Assembly (NCBI GenBank): GCA_963573385.1
Contig: CAUYLG010005252.1
Span: 28,210 to 92,209 of the forward strand
Direction: 5' to 3'
Source of the DNA: Cacajao melanocephalus
Taxonomy: Eukaryota; Chordata; Mammalia; Primates; Pitheciidae
DNA length: 64,000 nucleotides
In this document: piece by piece, positions 51,821 to 63,849 of the stretch
Numbering within the stretch: position 1 is the stretch's first letter
How the letters are laid out: each line of letters opens with the position of its first letter
Notes under the pieces: generated by a model
Seen by the model: the letters and a program-made list of their open reading frames with translations, nothing else
Told to the model about the DNA's origin: nothing
Database searches by the model: none
Translations under genes and position numbers: made by a program

Positions 51821-51825
<5 letters not shown>
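50710..51825. other. Intergenic stretch, nothing recognised
   Basis: No gene. 51430-51545 may be a decayed reverse MIR (tctttattccacagagaagtgacgtgacttgccc). Confidence 0.45.
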
Positions 51826-51826
<1 letters not shown>

Positions 51827-51851
<25 letters not shown>

Positions 51852-52136
51852 GAGGCAGAGTTTCCCTCTTATCACCCAGGCTTGAGTACGGTGGTGCTAT
51901 TTTGGCTCACTGCAACCTCTGCTTCCGGGGTTCAAGCAATTCTCCTGCCTCAGCCTCCTGAGTAACTGGGATTACAGGGGCCCACTGCCACGCCTGGCTA
52001 ATTTTTTTTGTATTATAGTAGAGCCAGGGTTTTGCCACGTTGGCCAGGCTGGTCTCAAACTCCTGACCTCAGGTGATCCACCCATCTCGGCCTCCCAAAG
52101 TGCTGGGATTACAGGTGTGAGCCACCGTGCCTGGCC
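51827..52136 (-). mobile_element. Alu SINE, full length
   Basis: T-run 51827-51851 (about 25 T), gaggcagagtttccctc, both monomers, ending ...gtgcctggcc at 52136. Confidence 0.95.
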
Positions 52137-52139
52137 TCT

Positions 52140-53005
52140 ACTTCTTCTTTCTTAACATCTTTTTCTCCCTCTTGGTAATCAAATGACCGATTACTTTGAC
52201 TGAGACTCATGGACACTGGTTAGCACCATCAGGTCTTTGCATTTTAAGCCAATGATCTCTTCATGTGGAATTGAAGGTACTTCCTCGTATCTTAGGGTGA
52301 TGCCTAGAAACACAAGGAAGCAAATCAAAAGATGTAGCTATTGTAGAGATCCTCTAGGCCCACTAAGCCTTCACCTGACCCCTGACAGTGACAGTAAAAT
52401 TAATAGATTTCATGGGACTGGCAGAGAGAAGCAAAGAGAGATTAAAAGAGAAAATTCATGCCTGGTCTCTCCACTTCAAAAAGCTCTAATTACCCCAGCC
52501 TTGCTTTAGGTCAAGTTAATAGAGGTCTAGTGCAGGGAGCTACAAGGGCCAGACTGGAGAATTTCTGACCTTTCAAAGGTACAGGTTACCTCTTACTCTA
52601 GCAAAAGCCCCCCAGCAGGTGTCTGCCTTCCCCACATTCGCCAATCGTCACCCCATATCTACTCCTTGTCATTTCACTCTGGCTCCCAAAAATTGTTTCA
52701 AATCTTAACCTCTTTGTACAACCTTGCAGAACAAAGAACTGTATCTCCTCTATTTTATCTTCCTCTGTGAAGTTTCTGATAAATACGTTTTAATTTGTAT
52801 CCTTTATCATACAAAAATATTGGGAATGTGCTGCCCTGGGAATTAACATATTCTTTGTCACTTATGCAGAATGTTTTTGATTTGAACACTGGCTGGACTA
52901 GAAGTATCCCTTCTGGGCCTCTATTAGAAGGAATAATATTGACGATGAAACTAATAATGATGATGAAGAAGATAGCAATACTCTTACTGCTACTAATTTT
53001 AATAG
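52140..53005. other. Intergenic stretch, nothing recognised
   Basis: No gene or clear repeat. Short TGA/ATG-rich low-complexity patch at 52938-52980. Confidence 0.5.
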
Positions 53006-53009
53006 TTTT

Positions 53010-53222
53010 TTTTTTCCATTTGCAGAACATTGTACAGATTGCAAAGCTTTTTTTTGGTACATTTTCTCACTTGATCTCATTTACTCAGTGAAATTGGTAG
53101 AGCAAATATTATATTCCCCAAGGTATAGGGGAGGTCATTTGTTGAAGGTCACATAGATAGAAAGAGGTGAAACTAGTTTCCCTTTCCAGGAGGTGCCCTT
53201 TCTACTGTGCTCTGCTGCTTAA
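53010..53222 (-). repeat. MIR-like SINE fragment
   Basis: 'tcacttgatctcatttactcagtgaaattgg...gaaggtcacatagatagaaagagg...ctttctactgtgctctgctgc' matches a decayed reverse MIR. Confidence 0.5.
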
Positions 53223-53229
53223 AAAATAA

Positions 53230-54535
53230 ATGAACCATGCATTGAAAGCAACTGAAAACACACTGCTTCAAACTGTTCTCCCCCACAGGGAGAGTTAATT
53301 CTTCACTTCTGTCATCTTTTGGAATAAAATTCCTAGCAAGAAGGACAACTCATACGATGATACAAGCACAGCATCAGAGGCTAAGTCGTTTCAGAATCAC
53401 AAATTCTTAGGGTCATCCTGGAAGCTCCTCCTTTCCTCTCCATTCTATCATATTCTACTACAAGACAAATGCCAGACTTAGAGGGTATTTACACAACAAA
53501 GAAAAGGGTGCTAATAAAGCAGACTGTGTATTTGTGTTGTAAAATTATGATGATGTAAAGAGTCAACCTATATTTGTATACAAACATTCATTCATGGCTA
53601 CAAAACCAAACAATTTTCAGTTATATTCTGATCTTCAAACAATCTAACCATACTATCTTCTTACAATCACCTTAATTGATTAGGTGCGGAATTTTGCCAC
53701 AGTCAGTCATAGCCATGGTATAAAAATCCCAGACCCAGACATTATTTTTTAATCAAATGACAAACTTGTTTTAAATCGCAGTATCTAACTTTATCAAACC
53801 AAGTCTGAGCATGTATTTAATTTCATAATGACAATTATAAAATAATCATGAACCCGAAGTCATCAATATTTGTCCAAGGTATCATGAAGAGGCTTATGGA
53901 AACACAGTGGAAGTACGCCAGTACCGTGGACGCCAACAGAAATGGAAGTTGCATGGATTAAAAAAGAATTTGCCTATTTGTAATGGCCTTTTACTAATAT
54001 CGAGCCTGCAACTTGGTATATTTGGATAAGTGATGATGACCTGGTTTTACAAACACAGATTATTCAAATAGAAAGTGGGCAGAAGGCTGGCGTCATCCTA
54101 GAAGGTCAGAGCTTTAGACCTTGGGGGGTGGGGAAAGAATTAAAAAATAAAGCTCTGTAGGCCAGGGAGATGAACAATATGGCGACACTGAAGTCACTGC
54201 AACATTATTTATCTTTTTTCTTCTGAGTATGATTTCTAATCTTCAGGAGTTTTTTGTTTGAAAGTTAAAAAACCAAAAACTTTTCCATTTTTTTCTATCT
54301 CCCTTAGAATGTAAACTCAGAGAGATCAGGACTTGCTATTGCATGTTCTTCTATCCCAACTTGGATTTCATTATTTTATAAATCATGAGCTCTTTAAAAA
54401 ATGCTGACATTTAATGAGTAAATTCAACTAACTCAGGGTTTAGTTCAAAAGAATAAGCATTTATTGAATCTCCATTATTCACAAGGCATTGGATCAAGTG
54501 CTAGGGAGACTACACGGGTCATAAGTGCATAAAAA
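53230..54535. other. Intergenic stretch, nothing recognised
   Basis: No gene. 54295-54370 has faint L2 3'-end similarity (ttagaatgtaaactcagagagatcagg). Confidence 0.45.
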
Positions 54536-54540
54536 ATAAC

Positions 54541-54748
54541 AACTCCAGCCTGGGCAACATAATGAGACCCCATCACTACAAAATATAAAAAACATTGGCT
54601 GGGCATGGTGGCACCCGCCTGTGGTCCCAGCTACTTGGGAGGCTGGGGTGGGAAGGAGGTCAAGGCTGCAGTGAGCTGTGATTGTGCCACTGCACTCCAG
54701 CCTGGGCAACAGAGCAAGACCCTGTCTCAAAAACAAATAAATAAGTAA
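54541..54748 (+). mobile_element. Alu SINE, 5'-truncated
   Basis: Starts inside the left monomer (ctccagcctgggcaacataatgagacccc), then the complete right monomer, tail aaaacaaataaataagtaaaa. Old (AluJ-like). Confidence 0.9.
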
Positions 54749-54754
54749 AAACTT

Positions 54755-56000
54755 ATGAAACATACTATTTCCTCCTTTTGCTTATCTGTCAAGAAACTCA
54801 AAGCTAAATTTCTTGTTCAATTGCAAGAACCACTTTCAGACTAGATTTTCTATAACAATTCTCTTTTATTACAATGACTCCTTTTTAAGAATTGGAAAAA
54901 AGTATATATGTAACATAGTAAATAAGTCTGCGTCAGGATAAAGTGAGTTAAGTGCCACAAGAAAAATCACAACAGAGCGCACTGAGGATTCACAGGCTGA
55001 AAGGATTGTATGCAACAAGAAGACAGAGGTGAGTTTTCCAGGAAAAGGTCATTCCAAGCTAAGAAGACAGATGGGCAAAAGTACAGAGATGGGAATGTGT
55101 AAGATACTTGAGAGAAAACAGTTCAGATACAAGGAGGTTGAAACAGGAGATGGGTCATTCATTCATGTTGTTTCATTAATTCTAAACACACCAAAAATCC
55201 ACCCTTCTCTACTAAGGATCACATTGGCATGTTGTTCACATATGTGAAATTTTCCCCATAAGCAAAGTAACAGTATCTTCATCTTACTCATCAGTGAGAT
55301 CAAAGATTGGAGATGACATGTCCATTTAATTTCAGCACAGACAGAAGAAGCAACAATAAATCATGAAGAATGAATTAACGAATTTCATCAAGTAAGCACT
55401 CAATAAATGCTTTGCAATTGTAATCATACAGATCACTAAGACTTGTATGCATTTTTGTTTTATGAACATTTAAGCTTTTACAGTGGCCCCCATATAGCCT
55501 GTCTTCTCTATTGAGCTCAAAGCAATTTGTTCTTTGGGGGTCACGATCTGTCCTTTACACTTTAAAGATGGAAGGACTGAAAAATTACGAGGAAAATGAT
55601 CTGTGTAACGATCATGGAACTTAACAGACAAAAAAAACCCACAATGCCCCATTATATATATGAGGGAAATGCAAAGTAGAATCTGTGGGTTCATGCTGAA
55701 AAATCAAAACTAGAACAGCTAATCAAGTGAGAGAGTGTGACTAGTTCAAGAGTTGATCACAAAATTCTCCATTGCCCATATTACAATTAAAGTTGTTTTT
55801 AGAAGCACGTATGTGATGTAAGAGCAAAGAGGTTAGGAATACTGGAAAAGGGTAGTGAACTAACATGGAAAGTTATCTAGTCAGCTCTGTGTGGTTGCTC
55901 AGTTGCCATAGCCTTTTGTTTTTCAAACTGCAGGTCACAATCCGTTAGTTGGTCATGAAATCAATTTACAGAGTCACAGCTAGTATTTTTTTAAATGTCT
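54755..56000. other. Intergenic stretch, nothing recognised
   Basis: No gene recognised. 55380-55420 has a short L2/MIR-like tip (agcactcaataaatgc). Confidence 0.45.
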
Positions 56001-56006
56001 GTATCA

Positions 56007-56300
<294 letters not shown>

Positions 56301-56670
56301 TGTCTATATCACTTAGTATTGTTTCATGAAACATTTATTTGAGTTAATATCAGATATAAACATATAAACATATGTTCTGGGTCAGACTCTGCAAATGACC
56401 CCAGCCCCAGTCAAAAAAAAAAGTTGTTTGAGAGCCATTGCTGTATTTTTCCCCACTGGGAAGTTAGGCTTGGGAGTCAATAGGTCTGAGACTCCAAAAT
56501 GCAACTTAACCAAGAATTTCAGTACAATTGAAATTGTGACTGCAAAGATTATATTGCAACACATTATTATGAGAGGGTATTGTACAGCGCCTGTGATATT
56601 TCTATATCAAATAGGTAAGAATTTATGAACGCAATAATTCCTGCACAGTTGTTCTAATATTTAATGCTAG

Positions 56671-56916
<246 letters not shown>

Positions 56917-56997
56917 TAAGGGCTCCCTCAAAGAACTTTTGTTTGTATGAGTTATATCTACCTATATTTACCATATTGGAAATTAAAAATAACTTCA

Positions 56998-57300
<303 letters not shown>

Positions 57301-58545
57301 TTTAAAAAATATTTAATTCATTTATTAAAAATAACAATGATCTGAATTATAAATCCATGTCTATGAAGAATAATTTTTTCCAAAATAAACATTTAGTGAG
57401 AAAAGAAGAATTCTTTTAAATTTTTGCAAATATCTTTAACATCTGGCTGAATAGTAGACAACTAGATCCTCATATCTGTTTCTGCTTATGATCTGTTGCT
57501 ATGTGTGTTTTGTTTGGAGTATATGAAGAAACTCTGGCCTCTTACAGATAATGTAGTTGGAAAAGAGATGGATATTTTAATAGCCTTTTTTGGATAACTG
57601 TGGATATTCTTCTTGGATAATATACCAAAACTTGACAAGCTGGAGTTTCTCAAAGCTTAGCTGCAATGTACTGTCTGAAATCCTATTAACTTTTCATGCT
57701 GTTACATTAAAAATCCATTAGTCCACCTTGTCCTAGAATGGATCTTTTGCCTATGCATGATTATGTGGCATGAGACATGGGTCATTTGGAAAATATTGGA
57801 TCACTGAGTTAAGCAGATCTTTCAGATATTGACACTTTCCATTATCTAATATTCGTTAAATTGCACTCATTAATATCACCACTGATCTCATCAGAAAAAA
57901 AACCAAACATTAAGTATTGAGAAGTTGTCAAGCTCATAGCAGTAGATACACTTTTCCTAAACTTTTAATTCTGGCTTGAAGGCTTAAAAATTATCATTGA
58001 CAACAGTAATTGTCCCTTGTTTTCCTGAAAGCGACAGGCATACTGCATTTATTTTCACAAAAATGTCTGTCAAGTACCTGTTTGATAACCATAGTTTGCC
58101 CATCTTTCTTTCAGGTAAAAATGTTTTATGAAAATAAAAATAAAAACATGAATTCAGCCTGCAACTCAAGCACAGAAGTACTTTCCTAGAGACAAATATG
58201 ACACACTTCGGTGTGCAGCAGACGAGTTTTATACCTGTTTCCTATTTTTTATGCAGAATATTAAACAGAATTGTACCCAAGGATTAAGCTTCAGTAAAAT
58301 TTATAATTTTTAGTGCTTATCAAGAACACTATCAGGTGACACTGTCTCTAGCTTCTTCTATCTTTTCTTTTCTTTTTTTTAACTGAGATTGCAAGTTAGT
58401 GACAGGTACTTTGACTAGCAATGCAGTTTGGTGCCTCTGCCTTGATTGGGTTAAGCCACCAGCATTTTTAACCACCAGATGATGTCTGCAAAACGTCATC
58501 ACAGTGAACAAGTCAAGTAAGTACGTCTTAGCATTACAATAAAAA

Positions 58546-58561
58546 GTTTTTTTTTTTTTTT
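58546..58561 (+). repeat. Poly(T) tract
   Basis: About 15 T in a row inside the hAT fossil. Confidence 0.8.
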
Positions 58562-58649
58562 GACCTTGCAGATTCCCCGGAAAGGGTCTCAGAAACTCTC
58601 AAGGGGTTCCGGGACCACACTACAGTTTAAGAACCACTGGGTGTTAGCG

Positions 58650-59083
58650 CATTCTGAAATCAATTAAGTTCTTTTTCTCTTCAGAGTTCTTGATGGTCGA
58701 GGCTTATTTATTGTTATAGGTTTGATCCCTGAAGCGCCAAAGAAAAGATATGCCAAGGCGTCGAATATATCCAAGAAGGATGCCCTACCGCGCACACAGA
58801 TCAAGCTCCGGCGCGAAGAGAAACAGCTCTTGGAGAAAGAAACAGGATTCAGAGGGCAGGCCTGGGCTTGTCGTTGCCAGTGGCAACGATCCTTAGCGGG
58901 AGGGACGCGACCATCGATTAGTGAGGCCTTGCGTCCGTCGGCGGGCAGGAGGGTCGGGGGGTGATTGGAGCCGGAAGGCCTCTCCGGTTTTTCGGTTTTC
59001 GGTTGCGAGGCAGCTCGCTCGTTCTGCGATCTATTGAGAGTGGCTTCCAGGAGCCCCGCGCCGATGTCAGGGAGGGAGGGAAG
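58650..59083 (+). promoter_or_regulatory. DCP1B: DCP1B promoter and 5' UTR region
   Basis: TATA-less, CpG-rich from about 58790 onward. It contains an RFX X-box palindrome (58873-58887), CGGTTTT repeats (58985-59003) and, across the start codon, AAGATGGCAG (59081-59090). That resembles the YY1 motif AAGATGGCGGC common in housekeeping genes with short leaders. The exact start site is not visible; the YY1-like element suggests initiation within about 100 bp upstream of the ATG. Confidence 0.75.
58873..58887. promoter_or_regulatory. RFX X-box palindrome
   Basis: GTTGCC-AGT-GGCAAC, a perfect inverted repeat matching the X-box rule GTNRCC(N0-3)RGYAAC. With flanking C and G the palindrome is longer (CGTTGCCA/TGGCAACG around one central G). 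It lies 197 bp upstream of the DCP1B ATG. Confidence 0.75.
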
Positions 59084-59138
59084 ATGGCAGCAGTGGCGGC
59101 AAGCGGCCTGGTGGGGAAGGGGCGCGACATCAGCCTAG
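59064..59138 (+). other. Upstream ORF overlapping the DCP1B start
   Basis: ATG at 59064 opens 24 codons ending at TAG 59136-59138, in a different frame from DCP1B (offset 20 nt) and overlapping its first 55 nt. Its context is weak (C at -3, T at +4), so most ribosomes should pass it. It matters only if transcription starts upstream of 59064. Confidence 0.45.
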
Positions 59139-59233
59139 CGGCCCTGCAGCGCCATGATCCCTATATCAACCGCATCGTGGACGTGGCCAGCCAGGTGGCT
59201 CTGTACACTTTCGGCCATCGGGCCAACGAGTGG
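59084..59233 (+). CDS. DCP1B: DCP1B exon 1: mRNA-decapping enzyme 1B, residues 1-50
   Basis: Encodes MAAVAASGLVGKGRDISLAA and on to YTFGHRANEW, the N-terminus of DCP1B, paralogue of DCP1A. DCP1 proteins carry an EVH1-type domain that activates the decapping enzyme DCP2 and bind decapping factors such as EDC4 in P-bodies; they act in 5'-to-3' mRNA decay in the cytoplasm. The first EVH1 helix (residues about 14-33, SLAALQRHDPYINRIVDVAS) and first strands (VALYTF) are visible. The exon ends after codon 50 (Trp, TGG 59231-59233) at donor GTGCGT, phase 0, matching the known join to a Glu-Lys codon pair. The start context is strong (A at -3, G at +4). The rest of the roughly 600-residue protein lies outside the window. 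Open reading beyond the donor is intron. Residue 7 is Ser here; I recall Gly in the reference protein. Confidence 0.97.
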
Positions 59234-59284
59234 GTGCGTGCGGACGCGGCAGAGCCGTGCAGACCAGGGTTGGGGTGGAGGCGT

Positions 59285-59296
59285 GGGGGGGGGGGT
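59285..59296 (+). repeat. Poly(G) run in DCP1B intron 1
   Basis: Uninterrupted run of about 12 G, 50 nt after the donor site, flanked by other G runs (ggttggggtgg, ggtggcg). Confidence 0.85.
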
Positions 59297-61600
59297 GGCG
59301 TCAGACTCGGGATTTGAGGACCCCGTGAGGGGGAGGAGACGTTGACTCCCTGGAGCGGGGTGGATCGGGGGCCTGAGGCCGAAGTTGTGGAGATGGGGTC
59401 CGGGGATTTGGGGAAGGGAGGCGGATCTGTGGAGCTACCTGGAGCTGGGGAAAAGACTTAAATCTCTGATGTACCCCACGCTGGGAAACCAGACCGATCG
59501 GGTACCGCACCCTGACAGCAGAAGGAAAGGAAGGACCTGATGCCTTAGGGCCGGAAGACCGATGTGCTTGAGAAAGTAAAGCTGAGTTCTGTTACAGTGG
59601 AACTGGCTGTAGAGGAGGCAGGGACAGCAGACGACTAAAAGTGCAGAGTTCTGGTTTTAGAACATCAGTCTTAGATGGGGCGAAGAGAAATCAAAACTTG
59701 ATAGGAGGCGAGAAGTCTGCAAGTTGTAAACTAAGGGGAAACACCAAGAAAAGAGCCTACCTCGGCGAATAAAAGACAAAATGGAGCAGGGTCTAACACT
59801 TAGAAGGAGGCTGATGCTCTTGGAAAGACTATTACACGACAGCCCACCATGTTTGATATTGGAGGCCATTTGGGAGCCAAATTATTTTAGTGCTCTTCTC
59901 AAAGCAGAGTCCCAATAAATGGTAATGGAATGAAATTTCATTGTCCTCACAATTAGAATGGGTAGAAGCCTAGAACACTGGAGTCCTGTTGCAGGAATTG
60001 CTGTTTTAATTTTGTAACCCACCCATTCGAATGTAGAGAGATGTATTTCTTTCCTCATAATGATTTTTTTTCTTTTGAATTTGATCTGGAGCCATTATTA
60101 ACCCAATACATTGAATGGACCTCATAATGATTTTTGTCCAAATATTCATCATCTATTATCTATTGTCCATTGTATGTCACATATATGATATCCATCATTT
60201 TAAAATAAGTTACAAAACAGTATGGATAACTTGGCCTTGATGAATGGATTTCAGATAAACTTTTTGTGTTCTTCAGGTCGGTTGTATAAACATCAAAACT
60301 TAAGGAAAACAACCATGTTGAACAAATCTATTTTTTTTAACACCCACATTCATAAGCCTACTGATCTCCAGTATAGATCAGCAGCCTGTAGTAAAAACTC
60401 ACCTGAAAATCATTAACATAAAAATAAAAAGACAGGCAAAAGTGGGATAGACAAACAGTTTTGGCCAAAGTTCTTAACGGAGGAAATTTACTGGAATGGG
60501 GCAGAGAATTTAGGTCTGCTCTCCTAGTGGCCAAACTCAAAAAGGAGAACAGGAAGAGCTCTTTAATATTTGTTCTTATGTAATAGAAAAATGTACCCCT
60601 TGATCAGAAGGAAGAGGTATTTCCCCCTAGTTTCCGGGGGAATTTGTCACCTGGGTCTTTGCATAAAGAACATTGAGCAACATAGTAGACAATTTCCTCC
60701 ATGGTAATTAAAAATATATTTAAAGATATTCTACATATGGCTATTTTGTTGCACCGTAGAAAAATGCCAAAGGTATGATGTCATAATCCTGTAAAAGTAA
60801 TTCCATAGTAGAGAGATGAGGACCAGGGACGTATAGTTCTGTAAGCTGACTTAACACTAGGATTAGAGTCTGGAGAATCCCGAGAAACTGTTAATAGAAA
60901 GAGTGTAGAGCATTTCTCTTAAATAATAGTTGTTTCCTATAGGCTTTTGACAGTTATCTATGTGATAGATACCTTTTAAGATAGTTACATAGGTTTATTA
61001 GATACCTAATAATGAAGCCCATCTACAAAAGCCTTATCAAAAACAGAAGTGTCACAATGCATTATTTACAAGAGTTATGTTTTCCTGCTTGCTGACACGT
61101 TGTCTTCAGACAGGGCATAATTCATTCAGGAAAAGGTCATTCTTTCAAAGTCCTATCTTCAAGGCTGTGGTAGCCAGAAAACGAGAGAGAAAACAGTTGC
61201 TAGAGGCAAATTATGACCACTGTCTCCATGTGGTGTCACTCAGGATCTCCGAATGGGAGCCGTTTGAATGTCAACCTGATAAGACTATGAGAACATTCTT
61301 GAGAATAGAGGTGAAAGTATTTAAAAGAAGGCAGGGGGGATGTTAAGGAGGGGAATTCTTATTGCCCTGAAAATGGATGAAGAGTGACTTCAGTCTTTCA
61401 GAGGAGGAGAAATTAGGAATGAAAAGTGTATAGAAAACTGCTTTAAAGAAGGGTTAAGAAAGATTATGTCATGACTGGAATAGGAATTTTAGAGTTAGAC
61501 CTACTCCCTGTTGCCAGGAAAGACTACTCCCCTAAAATATTAATTCCTATGTGTCAACTGAAGACCATAACCTTGGTATTTTCTAGCTCTCAGTCCTTAG

Positions 61601-61745
61601 ACCAATGGCTCTCAGCTGGAGTTGATTTTGCACGCAGGTGATATTTGGCAGTGTCTGGAGATGTTTGTGGTTGTCACACTGAGGGAAAGAGTATTATGAC
61701 ATCTATAAAGACCAGGGAATGCTGAGCCTGAAAATTGCCCTACAG
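61601..61745 (+). mobile_element. MER20 hAT MITE
   Basis: 'atggctctcagctggagttgattttg', 'ggtgatatttggcagtgtctggagatgtttgtggttgtcacactg' and 'gaccagggaatgctg' follow the MER20 consensus in order. Confidence 0.8.
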
Positions 61746-61767
61746 TGACTAACATTGTGTTCCTAGC

Positions 61768-61905
61768 TAGTGGTTTTCTAAGTTTTGGTGTATCCAAATA
61801 ACTCAGAGTTTTTAAAAAGTGAAACATGCCAAACCAAAACCTCTGGATAATGAGGCCCAGGCATTTGATATTGTTGAAAGCTTAATAGGTAACTCAGATG
61901 CTACA
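61768..61905 (+). mobile_element. MER5-like hAT MITE
   Basis: 'ctagtggttttctaagttttggtgtatccaaataactcagag...cctctggataatgaggcccaggcatttgatattg' resembles MER5/MER58-type elements. Adjacent to the MER20. Confidence 0.55.
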
Positions 61906-62040
61906 TGCACGATAAGAGAGATTGGGGAGGATAAATTGAGACCTACTTTTTGATTATTTTAACTGAGAATAATCAAGTTAAAATAGAGATTGCTTTTATT
62001 TTGTGTCAGACAGTGTGTGGAGTCCCCAAAATTTGCAAAA

Positions 62041-62106
62041 CAGCACTATTTTATATTCCATTTTGGGACGAATTCCATTTCAGCACTATTTTATATTCCA
62101 ATTGGG
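62041..62106 (+). repeat. 40-bp-period tandem duplication
   Basis: cagcactattttatattcca occurs at 62041-62060 and 62081-62100; both copies continue with a near-identical t(t)gggac. Confidence 0.85.
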
Positions 62107-63529
62107 ACATTTTTTAGTATTTCGAATTCTGAATTGCTTATTTCTTTAGCACTTGTTAGATTTTATAATAGAGTGTAATATTAAGTCATCAAATTGTGCC
62201 TTTAAAATTTAAGCTAAAATACCCCAAGACTGGAAACTAATACTTTAACATACAAGTCCTCCTTAAAGGATCTAAGGAACATCTAATAAAATCTTGTTTT
62301 AACTATTCTCCACAGCCCTAACCCTAGACTTTGCTCAAAAAGAAAAAAAAAATCTGGTTGCCCTTAGATAACTGTGGAGGGACCAGGAAAATGCATGAAT
62401 TTGGGCAGCTGTAATGGAACAGAAATGTACATTTTTAAAGTCCCTTTTATCCAGGTATCATAGAGCACTTGATGTTTTTTCATCAAAACGTCTGAGTAGT
62501 GTAGGCTGGTTATGTCTTTTCAATGGAGAAACTGAGACATATAATAATAAACTGATTAGCCCAGTATAATCCGGCAGGAACCCCCCCTCCAGGTCCCAGG
62601 CTGTGATTACTGAATCACAGCTCTTTTCTAGGAACAAACTCATATTCTTTATGTGTAATGCTAAATAAAAATCTTAGTTTTAAGAATTGCTTGTTATAAG
62701 TTAAAGATTAATTTTAGGAGAAGCGTGCCTTTTACATTTCTGACCTTGGACTTTTTAAAACTAAAATGTGGCATTAAAGTTTTTTTTTTTTTTTAAGAAA
62801 AGAGAATTCCTGTTATATCAAGGAAGAAAGGGAACAAATCAGAAGCTATTTAGTTTTTTATGTGCTGATATATATAGATATCCTGATTCTGATCTCTAAG
62901 ATGAAACAATCCAAGGTCAAATACTGGAAGACCAGGAGAGTGTTTTGATCTTGTGGGGAGTGATCCTGACAGTACATAGAGATTCTGCAAAGTCCTAGTT
63001 CTAGCACACCTGTATCTTGGCTCAGTTTCCTAACAATGTAATGGATAATACCATATATTTAGTTTTTACAAATTTATCCATAAATGCTTTGTGGACTTGT
63101 GAATACTTGCTGACTGAATCAGTTAAACTTTAGGGACAGCCAAAAATTTGGATACTGTTCAGGTAGCGTTTACTGTACTGTAGTGGCCATTTTCCCAATT
63201 ATGGTGGTGGTTTGGGTTTTGTAATTCTTAGTGCTTAAAGTACACTAAGGATATACATTTCTTAACAGATATGAATGAATCATGTTTGTTTTCAAAGAAA
63301 GGTAAGTAATGTTTCTGTATACTTTTTCATTTTGACTTGGACATTTTTCAAAGTACGGTGGCAAATGGGCCACATTTCAGAAATAAGGGTATGTTCCACA
63401 GTATATTGTAGTGATTTATAGACACTTCATAGTGCATCTAGTTTAAGGATTAACTCCCTGACTTTTTACCTGTACTTATATGTAAGGGGGAAAAACTGGC
63501 TAAATTTGTTTTAACTGTTATAAATTATT

Positions 63530-63823
63530 TATTTATTTTTAAGAGACAGGGTCTTGCTCTATTGCCCAGGCTGGAATGCAGTGGCACAATCATAGCTCGC
63601 TGTAGCCTCAAACTCCTGGGCTCAAGCAATTCTCCCTCCTCAGTAGCTGGGACTACAGTCATGTGCCACCACACCTGGCTAATTAAAAAAAAAATTTTTA
63701 TAGAGACAGGGTCTCAGTATGTTGCCAAGGCTGGTCTTAAATTGAACTCCTGCCCATAGTTGATCCTCCTGCCTCAGCCTCTCAGAGTGCTGGGATTCCA
63801 GACATCAGCCACTGTGTCTGGCC
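63530..63823 (-). mobile_element. Alu SINE, old (AluJ-like)
   Basis: Tail atttatttattttt, aagagacagggtcttgctc, an internal A-rich expansion (63684-63695), ending tgtctggcc at 63823. Target duplication taaattatttattt / taaattctttatta. Confidence 0.92.
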
Positions 63824-63849
63824 TAAATTCTTTATTATAATTTCACATT

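Noticed and set aside
59234..59317. DCP1B frame continuing to 118 codons
   Set aside because: Codon 50 is followed by a splice donor and the protein after it no longer resembles DCP1B.
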